This document shows positions 1 to 8,877 of a DNA stretch of 64,000 bases, piece after piece. The DNA lies in assembly GCA_016716635.1 (NCBI GenBank), contig JADJVZ010000012.1:310001-374000 (forward strand), written 5' to 3'. The notes beneath the pieces are model-generated. The model made no database searches and had not been told where the DNA came from. It saw nothing but the letters and a program-made list of their open reading frames with translations. Position numbers and translations under genes: made by a program. How positions within the stretch are numbered: position 1 is the stretch's first letter; each line of letters starts with the position of its first letter. Source of the DNA: Micropruina sp. GTDB taxonomy: Bacteria; Actinomycetota; Actinomycetes; Propionibacteriales; Propionibacteriaceae.

Positions 1-852
1 GTGGAAGGCGCCGGCGTTGGCCGCGAAGAAGTCGCGAATCGCGGTACCCAAGGCCACATTCGAGTTGTAGTTCGGGATCATGATGTCGATCGCGAGGCCG
101 TTGGGGTGATCCGACGAGATGCTGTCGGACGGACGCCATCCGCCCATCGAACCGATCTGCGGGAAGTACTTGCGAACCGCCAGGACGACCGACTTGGCGT
201 AGCTCGTGGTGCGATCCAGGTTGGACGACCCGAGCGAGCCACCGGTCCAGACCGGGACGAGCCCGCCGGAGGTATCAGCCGCGAGGGCGACCGTACCGGT
301 GGCGGCCTTCGTCGCCGCCGTGGGCGCCTTGTCGGAAAGGTGCGAAGCCAGCACCCAGCCGAGTCCGTCGTTGAACTGGATCTGCTGGTAGGAACCCGCC
401 GTGGCGTCCGTAACCAGAACCTTGTCGCCGGCCTTGAGCTGCCCCAGCCCGGCGGACGTTGCGCTGGCCTCACCGCGGACATTCAACGTGGCGGTGGCGT
501 AACGGGCGGTGGCAGCGGCGGCCGGAGCAGCGGCGGCCGGCGCAACCTTCGCGAGTGCGACGGTCTCGGTGAGAGCCGTGCGGAGCTCGGAGCGAGTAGC
601 GGCGTCGATGTTGCGGGCGCCAAGGGTGGTGGTCGCGGGGTTGGTAGCCGCGGAGGATGTCGCCGGCTGAAGCAGCAGGGCCCCAGCGGTGGCGCCGCTG
701 GCGAGCACCAGCATGGCCGGCGCGGTGTGGCGGCCAACGGCGTCACGCCACGTCGGGATGGAACGCCGGGCGCGCACAAACTGTGCCGCGCGCTCAGCCG
801 CGTCGCTCGCTTCGTCGGCTGCCGTGTTGGCAGCCCTGCGCGCTTCGTACAT
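1..852 (-). CDS. SH3-domain cell-wall peptidase-like protein (3' end outside window)
   Basis: Translated by hand from the minus strand; the frame is open to the left edge, giving 284 residues without a stop. ATG at 852 is the first start after an in-frame TAG 13 codons upstream. Residues 1-40 are charged and helical; about 44-66 is a hydrophobic segment (signal anchor or signal peptide). Residues about 118-175 look like a bacterial SH3 domain (LNVRGEAS, GWVLASHL). From about 200 on there is a region with the motif SDHPNGLAID, whose H249 and D256 match zinc ligands of D-Ala-D-Ala-carboxypeptidase-like (M15-type) peptidase domains. Likely acts on peptidoglycan outside the membrane; the catalytic residues beyond the edge cannot be checked. 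Confidence 0.8.
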   Translation of the reverse strand, partial: MYEARRAANTAADEASDAAERAAQFVRARRSIPTWRDAVGRHTAPAMLVLASGATAGALLLQPATSSAATNPATTTLGARNIDAATRSELRTALTETVALAKVAPAAAAPAAAATARYATATLNVRGEASATSAGLGQLKAGDKVLVTDATAGSYQQIQFNDGLGWVLASHLSDKAPTAATKAATGTVALAADTSGGLVPVWTGGSLGSSNLDRTTSYAKSVVLAVRKYFPQIGSMGGWRPSDSISSDHPNGLAIDIMIPNYNSNVALGTAIRDFFAANAGAFH

Positions 853-1020
853 TGCTTGGTTCCGTCCATTGGTATTGGGCTCGTTGATAGCCTAACCTGA
901 ACAGAACCTGAGAACAAAGTCTGGTTTCCTTAAGTTTGGGGGAGACGTGCCGAGCGATCTTCACATCGTGCGAGGGTCGGCGGCCGTAACCGAGGGAAAC
1001 ACCGTCCAGAATCGGTGTAC

Positions 1021-1995
1021 ATGAGTATGTGGCGTCGTGGCCTGGTTGCCGCCCTCGTCGCGTTGCTGACCGCGGTCGGCGTCGCGACACCCGCTGCGGC
1101 CGCTCCAGCGGCCGCCACTGCCCTCACGCTCTCAGCATCGGTGCCGGGCCCGGTGGTCGCCACGGGACGGCTCACCGCCTCCGGCAGGCCCTTGGCTGGC
1201 GCCTCTGTCGCTGTTCGACTCGGCAACGCCGCCAGTGCCACCGCCATGACCGGGGCGGACGGCACCTTCAGCGCAACGATCCCGGTCCCGAACGGCATGT
1301 ACGGTCGCAGTTCGCTGACAGCCTCCTTCAACGGGGCCGCCAAGTTGATCTCCAGCAGCATCACCATCGCGGTCACGCTGCCGGCTGCGCCGGCGCCCGC
1401 CCCTGAACCGCCCCCCGCCCAGACGGCACCGGCCCCGGTGCCGGCCCAGGCCGGGATGCTCGGTTCCGCCATCCGAGGCCTCAGCACCGATGCCACCGCC
1501 GCAAGTGGCGGGCTCTTCGGAATGTCTGGCCAGTTGATGGACGCCAACGGCTCGCCCATCGGGGGCGCTGACATCGAGGCCAGCCTCGCCGGGACGTCCG
1601 TCGCGGGCGCCATCACGGATGGCTCGGGAAACTGGCAGCTCTATGTTCCGGTGCCCACCACGGGCGCCACCCTCAGCGTCACCCTCACCTACCTTGGAGA
1701 CTCGTCTCACAGCGGCACCAGGGTCACCAACAGCTATGCGATCACCGCCGTGTCCACAGCGACTCCGACGATGAGCCTCCCGACCCAGACCCCCACGATG
1801 TCGGTGAGCGCATCCCCCCTCACCTCATCGGTGACCCCCACCGCCACCGGCTTGGTCGACCCGGCCACGGTCACCCAGACCAACTCGTTGATCATCGGGG
1901 CGGTTGCCGTCGTGGTGTTGATTCTCGCCACGATCAGCATCCTGGTCTTCGGTGGACGCATGCGCCAAGGCCGCGGGCGCCGCGGCGTCAGCTGA
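1021..1995 (+). CDS. Secreted/membrane-anchored surface protein with Ig-like or CNA-B-like domains
   Basis: 324 residues. A signal peptide (MSMWRRGLVAALVALLTAVG, then cleavage after PAAA) is followed by two similar beta-rich segments, about residues 33-125 and 165-240, each with an AxGRPLAGAxV/ANGSPIGGADIE pattern typical of carboxypeptidase-regulatory or Ig-like repeats. A Pro/Ala-rich linker separates them. A Ser/Thr-rich stalk and a C-terminal transmembrane helix (IIGAVAVVVLILATISILV) with a basic tail suggest membrane anchoring. ATG codons at 1021 and 1027 and a GTG at 1015 are all possible starts; a CAGAAT box lies just upstream. No catalytic motif is visible; an adhesin or structural role is inference. 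Confidence 0.75.
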   Translation: MSMWRRGLVAALVALLTAVGVATPAAAAPAAATALTLSASVPGPVVATGRLTASGRPLAGASVAVRLGNAASATAMTGADGTFSATIPVPNGMYGRSSLTASFNGAAKLISSSITIAVTLPAAPAPAPEPPPAQTAPAPVPAQAGMLGSAIRGLSTDATAASGGLFGMSGQLMDANGSPIGGADIEASLAGTSVAGAITDGSGNWQLYVPVPTTGATLSVTLTYLGDSSHSGTRVTNSYAITAVSTATPTMSLPTQTPTMSVSASPLTSSVTPTATGLVDPATVTQTNSLIIGAVAVVVLILATISILVFGGRMRQGRGRRGVS

Positions 1996-1998
1996 CGG

Positions 1999-2601
1999 TC
2001 AGAGCACCGACTCGCTGGTCTGACGCCAGCCGCGCGCTGTCGTCCGAAGCTCACCCAGGTTCGCCCGCGTGAGATCAGTGAGAACACGGGTCAGATGCAC
2101 CGCGGGCGCACCTTGGCGCCACCATTCCGTCACCTGGAAGCTCTCGAGGTTGCCGGACGGGATCAGCGGCGCGCCCGGGAACAAGGCAACCAGCGACGTC
2201 GCCAAGAAGGAACCTTGGATTTCGGCCGGGACGATCGCCACCGCAGCGGCACCCGCCTCCAGCGCCGCGTCGATTTCGGTCGGGGTGAGCGCCCCCAGGA
2301 TCACCGGGACGCTCGTCGCCGCCACGAGGCTGGCCCGCGCCACTGGCGACAGGATGAACGCGGCCCCGGCAGCCTCGGCCGCGCGCGCCTGATCGTCCGT
2401 CCGGACGCCATGGACGCCCAGCACCGCACGATGGGGGAACCGTTCACGCAAATCGGGCAGTTCGTCGACGCGGGCGACCGGGAGGGACCAGCACCGCAGG
2501 CGTTCTTGCGCCAGCACCTCACACGCTGAGGCCAGCACCGGGACGGGCGCCTCTGGAAGCGCCACGATGATCCGATGGCCACTCAGGAACTCCGCCGACA
2601 T
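1999..2601 (-). CDS. KDPG/KHG-aldolase-like TIM-barrel protein lacking the Schiff-base lysine
   Basis: 200 residues, close to the Eda family length. Recognisable family blocks are AAEAAGAAFILSP (about 74-86), the segment ending LTPTEIDAALEAGAA (about 105-119) and IVPAE (123-127). In true aldolases the last block reads LKFFPAE and its lysine forms the Schiff base; here the aligned residue is Ala122, and no lysine is present nearby. The protein is therefore probably not a conventional class I aldolase. It is divergent from the acetyltransferase gene with only 40 bp between the two ATGs. ATG 2601 was preferred to an upstream start at 2676, which would overlap the neighbour. Confidence 0.65.
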   Translation of the reverse strand: MSAEFLSGHRIIVALPEAPVPVLASACEVLAQERLRCWSLPVARVDELPDLRERFPHRAVLGVHGVRTDDQARAAEAAGAAFILSPVARASLVAATSVPVILGALTPTEIDAALEAGAAAVAIVPAEIQGSFLATSLVALFPGAPLIPSGNLESFQVTEWWRQGAPAVHLTRVLTDLTRANLGELRTTARGWRQTSESVL

Positions 2602-2628
2602 GGCCCCATCATGCCGCACCCCGGTTGT

Positions 2629-2634
2629 TACAGT
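2629..2634 (+). promoter_or_regulatory. -10 box of a leaderless promoter
   Basis: TACAGT lies 7 nt before the ATG at 2642, the spacing expected if transcription starts at the start codon. No Shine-Dalgarno sequence is present. Confidence 0.45.
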
Positions 2635-2641
2635 GACCCTC

Positions 2642-3289
2642 ATGCCCGCCCTGCTGCCGACGTTTGAGCCGCTCACCGGCCCCTACCTCCACCTCACCCC
2701 CATGACCGAGGCCGATCTGCCCGAACTAGCGACCCTGCTGTCGGATCCTCGCCAGCACGAGGCGGGCATGATCATGTACACCTGCCCGACAACGCCCGAG
2801 GAGGCCCTGGCCTTGGCTCGGCGCCGCTACTTCGCCCCGGCCGGTCCGCTGAGCGGGCTGGGGTACGGCAAGCTCGGCTACGCGATCCGCCTCCGCGAGG
2901 ATTCCGACCTCGGGAAAGCGGGCACGTTGGTCGGCACCTCCACCCTCTCCGAGTTTCACCTGACCAACGAAAGCACCCACGTCGGCACCACCATGTACGG
3001 ACGTTCGTGGTGGGGCACGGTGGTCAACCCGGCCGCGAAGCTGATCTTGCTGGGGCATGCCTTCGACGACTTGGGGTATGGCCGCGTCCGGATTCAAACC
3101 GACGTGGTGAACCTGCGATCCCGGGCGGCCATCGAAAAGCTGGGCGCCCGGTTCGAAGGCGTCCGGCGCCGGGACATGCTCCGCGAAGACGGCACCTTCC
3201 GCGACACCGCGGCCTATGCCATCACGCTGGACGACTGGCCCGAGGTCCGGCGCGGGCTCATTGAGAGGGTCAACGCATGGCCATCCTGA
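2642..3289 (+). CDS. GNAT N-acetyltransferase (RimJ/RimL type)
   Basis: 215 residues, the usual size for the RimJ/RimL-like group that acetylates amines or protein N-termini with acetyl-CoA. Visible family features are the N-terminal YLHLTPMTEADLPEL strand-helix, a central region with LVGTSTLSEFH and WWGTVVNPAAKLILLGHAFDDLGYGRV, and NLRSRAAIEKLGARFEGVRRRDML, the acyl-CoA-proximal helix and last strand. The stop overlaps the start of the next gene by 13 bp, so the two are probably co-transcribed. The ATG at 2642 is supported by the TACAGT box just upstream. The substrate cannot be told. Confidence 0.85.
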   Translation: MPALLPTFEPLTGPYLHLTPMTEADLPELATLLSDPRQHEAGMIMYTCPTTPEEALALARRRYFAPAGPLSGLGYGKLGYAIRLREDSDLGKAGTLVGTSTLSEFHLTNESTHVGTTMYGRSWWGTVVNPAAKLILLGHAFDDLGYGRVRIQTDVVNLRSRAAIEKLGARFEGVRRRDMLREDGTFRDTAAYAITLDDWPEVRRGLIERVNAWPS

Positions 3290-4170
3290 TCGATCCGCCC
3301 ACCTGGCCCGCGCACGGCACGGTGTTCGGGCACCTGGTGTCCGACACCTCCCTGGACGAACTCCACACCTTCGCACGCGCGGCGGGGATCCCTCCGCAGG
3401 CGTTCGACCACGACCACTACGACGTGCCCGAGCGTCGGTACGCCGACCTGGTGGCCCTCGGTGCCGATGAGGTCAGCGCGAACGAGCTCGTTCGGCGCCT
3501 GATCGCCTCCGGCCTGCGGACCCGCCCCCCCGAACGCACCCCCAAGCGAGCGACCGCCCACACCGCGTTGGTCCAGCGCTGGGACGCGCTGATGCCTGCT
3601 GAGCCGGGGTTTGGTCTCGAGCTCATTGAGCGGTGGTCCAGCGAGGGACGCCACTATCACGACGTCCGACACCTCCTGGCGACACTGGAGGCGCTCGACG
3701 CGCTGGGGTCCACCGATCCACTGGTTGCCCTGGCGGCCTGGTTCCACGACGTCGTCTACGAAGGCAACCCCGGCACGGACGAGGAGGAATCGGCCGAGCT
3801 CGCCGAAGCGGCCCTGCCCGTACTGGACCTCACCCCGACCGAGGTCGAGGAAGTGGCGCGGTTGGTGCGCCTCACCACCGACCACAATCCGGCCCCCAAC
3901 GACGCCCCGGGACGCGAGTTGTGCGACGCCGACCTGGCCATCCTGGGGGCCGCTCCCGGCCGCTATCACGTGTACGCCCGCGACGTCCGTCTGGAGTGGG
4001 GCCACATCGGCGAGGCCGACTTCGCCGCGGGGCGGGCCTCCTTCCTGCGCGGCATGCTCGCCCGCGACACCATCTTCCACACCGACGCCGGCCGCGCCCT
4101 CTGGGAACAAGCCGCCCGCCGGAACCTGGCTGAGGAACTCGCCGCCTGGGAGCGCATCGCGTCGGCGTGA
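3277..4170 (+). CDS. Fusion of DUF4031 domain and HD-type metal-dependent phosphohydrolase
   Basis: 297 residues. Residues 1 to about 78 match DUF4031 (AILIDPPTWPAHGTVFGHLV, DTSLDELHTFA, HYDVPERRYADLV). From about 90 on it is an HD-superfamily protein of the COG4339 type: RHYHDVRHL, then AAWFHDVVYEG with the metal-binding HD pair, a Glu-rich helix and LTTDHNP. Hydrolysis of a phosphorylated nucleotide-like substrate is expected from the family, not shown. DUF4031 proteins are commonly separate and small, so the fusion links the two families functionally. The ATG overlaps the end of the acetyltransferase gene. Confidence 0.8.
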   Translation: MAILIDPPTWPAHGTVFGHLVSDTSLDELHTFARAAGIPPQAFDHDHYDVPERRYADLVALGADEVSANELVRRLIASGLRTRPPERTPKRATAHTALVQRWDALMPAEPGFGLELIERWSSEGRHYHDVRHLLATLEALDALGSTDPLVALAAWFHDVVYEGNPGTDEEESAELAEAALPVLDLTPTEVEEVARLVRLTTDHNPAPNDAPGRELCDADLAILGAAPGRYHVYARDVRLEWGHIGEADFAAGRASFLRGMLARDTIFHTDAGRALWEQAARRNLAEELAAWERIASA

Positions 4171-4195
4171 TGTCGTCGGCGGGGCACACCACCCC

Positions 4196-4271
4196 CACCC
4201 AAGTCGAACGAAATCCAGGCCCTCATCGCTGTGGGCGCAAGCACCTTCGTATTCAGCATGATTTGGGTGCG
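4196..4271. repeat. Hairpin repeat of the ATTCAGCATGA family, copy 1
   Basis: Left arm CACCCAAGTC and right arm GATTTGGGTG enclose a loop carrying ATTCAGCATG at its 3' side. Related copies are at 5524-5546, 24401-24420 and, as an inverted pair, 37088-37164. The first ATG of the following gene lies inside this repeat. Confidence 0.55.
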
Positions 4272-5430
4272 CCAGTCGGACGATACTGGCGGCGTGTGGT
4301 TCGAGTGTCTCCCGACAACTGCCCCGCCCGACACGCTGCTGGGCATGGTGCAGCGGGGCCGCGGCGCGGGGTGGCTGGCCGCCGTGGCCGACCCCGTCGA
4401 GGGGCGCGCAGCGCTGCTGGCGTGTCTGACGGACGATCCGCGGTGGGATCATCAGGTCGAATCCCGCGCGGAGTTCTACGCCTCCCTTGCCGTTGCCCTC
4501 GAGGTCTCCGCGGCCGACATAGCCGCCTGTGGTGACATCAATGACGAAGACCATTGGTTGGTTGCGGAGACGCTCACCGCACTCTCCGTCCGGGGTGACT
4601 CGAACGCCCGGGAACTCCTTGCTCAGCGGATACCCGACACCTGGTTCGAGGATCTCATGGCCGAACCAACGTTGCCCTTTCCCCCGTTGAATGCACCGCT
4701 TTCGGCACTGCTGGGCAACGAACACCTGGTGTCACACCACGACCTGATGCACCGACTCCGAACCACGACGGATCCCGACGACCTGGCCGCCCTCCACGAG
4801 GCCACGCGAGATCCGAACCGCCGGGGGTTCAGGTCCGCGATGCTCGCACTGGCGGAACGTGGCGACACGTCGTTCGTGACGCAAGTCGGCGACATCCTCG
4901 CGGGCAACCCGGTGGGCCAGCCGCGGGCCGGCTTCCTGGGCTACCTCCCCAGGCTTCCCGCGCGCGATTCGCTCCCGATCGCGCGACTTTGGTTCGGCCT
5001 CCCGGACTCACGAGACGATGCCGCCTTGCAGGTTCTCGCTCTCCACGCCACCGCCCAGGACGTCTCGGCTATCCGGGCACGCCTCGCGGTCTCCGAGTCC
5101 ACGTACGACCAGTGCGATCTCGTCGAAGCGCTCGGTCGCGTACCCGAGTGCGGCCCCTATCCCGAGCTGAGGACGGTGTTCACGGACGCCTGCTACTCCT
5201 ACCTCCGCCGCGAGAGCGCCCAGGCCCTGGCGACCACGGATCCCGACTTCGCCAACACCTTCGCGACCGAGTGCCTGTGGGACTGCGAGGCCGGGACCCG
5301 CGAGGTGGGGGCGAAATACGCCCCGGCCACGGAGCAGGTGCAGCGTCGCCTCGCAGAGCTCGCAGCCGACGAGGACGAGGCCGTGCGAGACGCGGCACGC
5401 AGACGGCTGGTTGGGCCACCTGCGAGATAG
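4258..5430 (+). CDS. Protein of unknown function, HEAT-like helical repeats
   Basis: About 390 residues, no family recognised. The sequence is helical with repeating pieces such as DDLAALHEATRDPNRRGFRSAMLALAERGD and ending DEDEAVRDAARRRL, a typical HEAT/PBS-lyase repeat end, so a protein-binding solenoid is plausible. No signal peptide. The start is uncertain: ATG 4258 sits in a dispersed repeat; GTG 4294 is the next in-frame choice and lies where similarity to the truncated copy downstream continues. That copy has one extra base before the ATG, so in-frame starts further upstream (for example 4231) are unlikely. Confidence 0.6.
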   Translation: MIWVRQSDDTGGVWFECLPTTAPPDTLLGMVQRGRGAGWLAAVADPVEGRAALLACLTDDPRWDHQVESRAEFYASLAVALEVSAADIAACGDINDEDHWLVAETLTALSVRGDSNARELLAQRIPDTWFEDLMAEPTLPFPPLNAPLSALLGNEHLVSHHDLMHRLRTTTDPDDLAALHEATRDPNRRGFRSAMLALAERGDTSFVTQVGDILAGNPVGQPRAGFLGYLPRLPARDSLPIARLWFGLPDSRDDAALQVLALHATAQDVSAIRARLAVSESTYDQCDLVEALGRVPECGPYPELRTVFTDACYSYLRRESAQALATTDPDFANTFATECLWDCEAGTREVGAKYAPATEQVQRRLAELAADEDEAVRDAARRRLVGPPAR

Positions 5431-5476
5431 GTCCGCGACGGAAGCTGGCTCGCCCGAATCGGACTGGCTCCCCCCA

Positions 5477-5960
5477 ATCGAACGAAATCCAGGCCCTCAT
5501 CGCTGTGGGCGCAAGCAACCTTCGTATTCAGCATGATTTGGGTGCGCCGGTCGGACGATACTGGCGGCGTGAGGTTCGCGTGTCTCCCGACAACTGCCCC
5601 GCCCGACACCCTGCTGGGCATGGTGCAGCGGGGCCGCGGCGCCGGGTGGCTGGCCGCAGCCCCTAGTCCGGCCGAGGGGCCGCAGCGCTCCTGGCGTGTT
5701 CTCACAGACGATCCGCGCTGGGATCAGCAGGTCGAATCCCGCGCGGAGTTCTACGCCTCCCTCGCCGTTGCCCTCGAGGTCTCCGCGGCCGACATAGCTG
5801 CGTACGGGGACATCAATGATGAAGAGCACTGGCTGGTTGCGGACACGCTCACCGCACTCTCCGACCGGGGCGACTCCAACGCCCGGGAACTCCTTGCTCA
5901 CCGGATACCCGACACCTGGTTCGCTCACCGGATACCCGACCCCTGGTTCGAGGATCTCAC
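5477..5960 (+). pseudogene. Truncated tandem duplicate of the preceding unknown gene
   Basis: The block 5477-5960 repeats 4203-4658 nearly base for base, including the intergenic leader, the ATG (5533) and about 140 codons of the N-terminal region. Similarity stops at GAGGATCTCA near 5960, after which the frame runs into palindromic repeats and ends at 6048. A 27-bp direct duplication (CACCGGATACCCGAC...) at 5899-5952 is absent from the full copy. This looks like a segmental duplication followed by loss of the 3' two-thirds. A short product could still be made. Confidence 0.75.
5524..5546 (+). repeat. ATTCAGCATGA repeat, copy 2
   Basis: GTATTCAGCATGATTTGGG occurs here as at 4249, carried along with the segmental duplication. 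Confidence 0.5.
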
Positions 5961-6000
5961 TTCTTGTCGACATTCCCTCGAGGCCCACCCCCCAGCCCCA

Positions 6001-6090
6001 CTACCCTGCCGTCCGAGCGCCTACCCTGCCGCTGCAGCGGCAGGGTAGGCGGCTTAGCGGCAGGGTAGCGGCGCGAACGGCAGGGTAGCG
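6001..6090. repeat. Cluster of TACCCTGCCG palindromic repeats
   Basis: Within 90 bp, CTACCCTGCCG occurs twice on the plus strand (6001, 6021) and its complement CGGCAGGGTAG three times (from about 6038, 6058, 6078). The central pair forms a long perfect hairpin through GCTGCAGC. A related nested cluster lies at 37299-37366. The rest of the gap to 6341 shows no gene. Confidence 0.7.
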
Positions 6091-6341
6091 GCGCAAACAG
6101 GGCAGATCGTGGAGCACCCAGACTGGCCCAAAGGCCCTGCACCGGGCACTCTCGCCGCCGCCCGGCAAAGAAGATCTTTGGGCAATTTTGGGGTACTCGG
6201 GGCGCTGTTGGAGGGCCGCGCAAACCCCCTAGTGAGCGCCAGAGGAAACGATTAAACCAGCCCACCACTACGCCAATGACCTCGGGGCTGTGAGGCCGGA
6301 AAAACCCTAGGGTCGTTAGGAACACAAGTTGCAAGGGTCTA

Positions 6342-6360
6342 GTTAGTAAGCTTTACTAAC
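6342..6360. promoter_or_regulatory. Operator-like perfect inverted repeat before the ROK regulator gene
   Basis: GTTAGTAAGCTTTACTAAC is a perfect palindrome with an 8-bp arm and ends 4 bp before the ATG of the ROK gene. It overlaps the likely -10 region, so binding would block transcription. Autoregulation by the ROK protein is the simplest reading. Confidence 0.6.
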
Positions 6361-6364
6361 CAAC

Positions 6365-7471
6365 ATGAGGAACCCGATTCGCCGGACGATGCGCCCCGAG
6401 TATGCGCGTCGCGTCAACCTTGCGTTGGTGCTGCAGGCGATCTACAACGACTCGACGCTCTCGCGTGCCGACATCGCTCGGACGACGGGTCTCACCAAGG
6501 TCACCGTCTCCGATCTGGTGGCGGAGCTCATGCTCGCCGGGCTGGTGCGGGAAACGGGAACCAGCGGCGCAACCCGTCCTGGCAAGCCCTCGATGCTGCT
6601 GGCCTTCAACCCGGACGCCCGAGACATCCTCACTCTCGATCTCTCCGGCCCTGACCGCCTGGATGGCGCGATCTTCTCGCTGAAGGGGCAACGGCTCCAC
6701 ACGGCCGTCCGCGATCTCAACGGTGCCGTCGGGATGGCGGCCCTCACGGCGGCCCGCGAACTGGCCCGCGAACTTGTGGAAGCCTCCACCCGCCCCATCC
6801 TGGGCCTGGGCGTCGGCACCCCCGGTGCGGTGAGCGCGAACGGCGTCGTGCTAGCCGCCCCCAACCTGCACTGGCGCGACATCCCCCTCCAGCAGCTCCT
6901 CGCCGATGACTTGGGCATCCCCGTGCGGGTCGAGAACGATGCCAACGCAGCCGTTCTGGCGGAACGACGTTTCGCGGGCGGTCCGGACGATCTGTTGTCG
7001 ATCCAGCTCACTCGCGGCGTGGGCGCCGGTCTGCTGGTCGCCGGCCACCTCGTGCGCGGGGCCGCCAGCGACGCCGGCGAGATCGGCCACGTCGTCATCG
7101 ACCCCAACGGCGAGCGCTGCGGCTGCGGCAAGATCGGCTGTTTGGAGACCTCGACCTCGGTGCCAGCCATCCTGGCCCGGATCGAAGCGGATCCTTCGCG
7201 CCGCGATGAACTGCTGGCCGAAGCCGGCGAACGTCTGGGCCTGGCCCTCTCTCCTGTGGTCGGCATGCTCGGCCTGTCCCATGTTGTCATCGGGGGCCCC
7301 GATGACATCGTCACGGCGCCGTTGCTCGACGCGGCCCGTTCCTGTATCTCCGACCGAACTCGATCGGAATTCCGTCCGGAGCTGGAACTGACCGCCAGCT
7401 CCTTCAGAGAGAGCGCCGTCCTGCTCGGCGCAGCGGCACTGGTGCTGCTAGATCAACTCGGCGTCGCCTGA
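6365..7471 (+). CDS. ROK-family transcriptional repressor of an amino-sugar operon
   Basis: 368 residues, the normal length for NagC/Mlc-type regulators. Residues about 18-80 form a winged helix-turn-helix (LSRADIARTTGLTKVTVSDLV). The rest is the sugar-binding ROK domain: GLGVGTPGAVS, ENDANAAVLAE with the conserved Asp, and the zinc motif CGCGKIGCLE starting at residue 252. It heads a run of co-directional genes for an ABC importer, NagZ and a ROK kinase and is preceded directly by a perfect palindrome. N-acetylglucosamine, chitobiose or a muropeptide sugar is the inferred effector. The ATG at 6365 has no Shine-Dalgarno; M9 at 6389 is an alternative. Confidence 0.85.
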   Translation: MRNPIRRTMRPEYARRVNLALVLQAIYNDSTLSRADIARTTGLTKVTVSDLVAELMLAGLVRETGTSGATRPGKPSMLLAFNPDARDILTLDLSGPDRLDGAIFSLKGQRLHTAVRDLNGAVGMAALTAARELARELVEASTRPILGLGVGTPGAVSANGVVLAAPNLHWRDIPLQQLLADDLGIPVRVENDANAAVLAERRFAGGPDDLLSIQLTRGVGAGLLVAGHLVRGAASDAGEIGHVVIDPNGERCGCGKIGCLETSTSVPAILARIEADPSRRDELLAEAGERLGLALSPVVGMLGLSHVVIGGPDDIVTAPLLDAARSCISDRTRSEFRPELELTASSFRESAVLLGAAALVLLDQLGVA

Positions 7472-7533
7472 CGGAGCCCCGCCGAAACCTGCGAATCCTC
7501 GCAAGAACACCCCGAAAGGAACCCCTCCCCCTC

Positions 7534-8868
7534 ATGAAGAAGTTACTGTCTGGCGTTGCCCTCGCGGCCGCCACGGCCCTGGCGCTGACTGGTTGCGGGT
7601 CAACCACCAGCGCCACGAGCCAGCCCCCGACCTCGGCGACCCCCCAGAACATCACCCTCTGGGTGGCTGGCGGGGACACCCCCAAGGAACTGCGTGACTA
7701 CCTGAAGACCACGTACAACACCAAGACCGGCGGCACCCTCACCATCGAGGAGCAGTCCTGGGGCGATCTCGCCACCAAGCTGACCACGGCTCTTCCGGAC
7801 GCCAACAACACCCCCGACGTCGTCGAGGTGGGCAACACCCAGTCCCCCACGTTCACCAACGTGGGCGCCTTCGCCGACATCACCGACATGTACAAAGACC
7901 TGGGTGGCGACAAGCTGCTGCCCTCGTTCGTTGAGGTCGGCAAGGTCGACGGCAAGAACTACACGCTGCCCTACTACTTCGGCTCGCGCTACATGTTCTA
8001 CCGCAAGGACGTCTATGCCGCGGCTGGCGTCACCGTCCCGAAGACCCTGGACGAGTTCAACGCGACGATGAAGACCATCACGTCCACGAACCCGAACAAG
8101 ATCACGGACTTCTCCGGCTTCTTCATCGGTGGCCAGGACTGGCGCAACGGCATCTCCTGGATCTTCGCCAACGGCGGGGACCTCGCCAAGAAGAACGGCA
8201 ACCAGTGGGTCTCAACCCTCTCGGACGCCAACACCATCAAGGGCCTGACCCAGCTGCAGGAGCTCGAGATGGCTGCCTCCAAGGCGCCGAAGACCGCCAA
8301 GGACGAGTCCCCGTGGCTCTACATCAACGATTCTGACCAGATTGTTGACGCCAACAAGGCCGTGACCGGCACGACGAGCCTCGCCGCCGCCACCATCATG
8401 GCTCCGGGTTGGGCCCACTGGTCCATCGGTGATCTGAAGGACACCAAGCGCGTCTGGAACGACGGCAAGTTCGGCATCTACCCGCTCCCCGGCAACGACG
8501 GTAAGCCTGCCCCGGTGTTCGCGGGCGGCTCCAACATCGGCATCTCGGCAGCGTCCAAGAAGCAGGCCGGTGCGCGTGAGCTCATGAAGATCATCTTCTC
8601 CGCCGATTACCAGCAGATGCTGGGCAAGAACGGTCTCGGCCCGGCCAACTCCTCCTACGTCTCCAGCCTTGGTGATGACGAGTTTGCCAAGACCCTGATC
8701 GCCTCCGCGTCCAACTCCAAGCTCACCCCGGCCGCTCCGGGCTGGGCCGGCGTCGAAAACTCCAAGAAGCTTGAGGAGTTCTTCTCGAAGGTCGCCTCCG
8801 GCAGCGACGTCAAGGCTCTCGCGGCCGAGTACGACGCCATCCTGACTCCGCTGCTCAACGCTAAGTGA
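7534..8868 (+). CDS. Extracellular sugar-binding lipoprotein of an ABC importer
   Basis: 444 residues. A lipoprotein signal peptide ends at the lipobox LALTGC (Cys at about 21), followed by a Ser/Thr-rich linker. The body is a family 1 solute-binding protein (ITLWVAGGDTPKELRDYL, PDVVEVGNTQSPTF, YTLPYYFGSRYMFYRKD, GWAHWSIGDLKD). It delivers the sugar to the two permeases encoded next. A strong hairpin just after the stop probably lowers expression of the permeases relative to this protein. Position in a nagZ operon suggests GlcNAc oligosaccharides or peptidoglycan fragments. No ATPase gene is present; a shared MsiK-type ATPase elsewhere is expected. Confidence 0.9.
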   Translation: MKKLLSGVALAAATALALTGCGSTTSATSQPPTSATPQNITLWVAGGDTPKELRDYLKTTYNTKTGGTLTIEEQSWGDLATKLTTALPDANNTPDVVEVGNTQSPTFTNVGAFADITDMYKDLGGDKLLPSFVEVGKVDGKNYTLPYYFGSRYMFYRKDVYAAAGVTVPKTLDEFNATMKTITSTNPNKITDFSGFFIGGQDWRNGISWIFANGGDLAKKNGNQWVSTLSDANTIKGLTQLQELEMAASKAPKTAKDESPWLYINDSDQIVDANKAVTGTTSLAAATIMAPGWAHWSIGDLKDTKRVWNDGKFGIYPLPGNDGKPAPVFAGGSNIGISAASKKQAGARELMKIIFSADYQQMLGKNGLGPANSSYVSSLGDDEFAKTLIASASNSKLTPAAPGWAGVENSKKLEEFFSKVASGSDVKALAAEYDAILTPLLNAK

Positions 8869-8877
8869 GCCGCGGGC

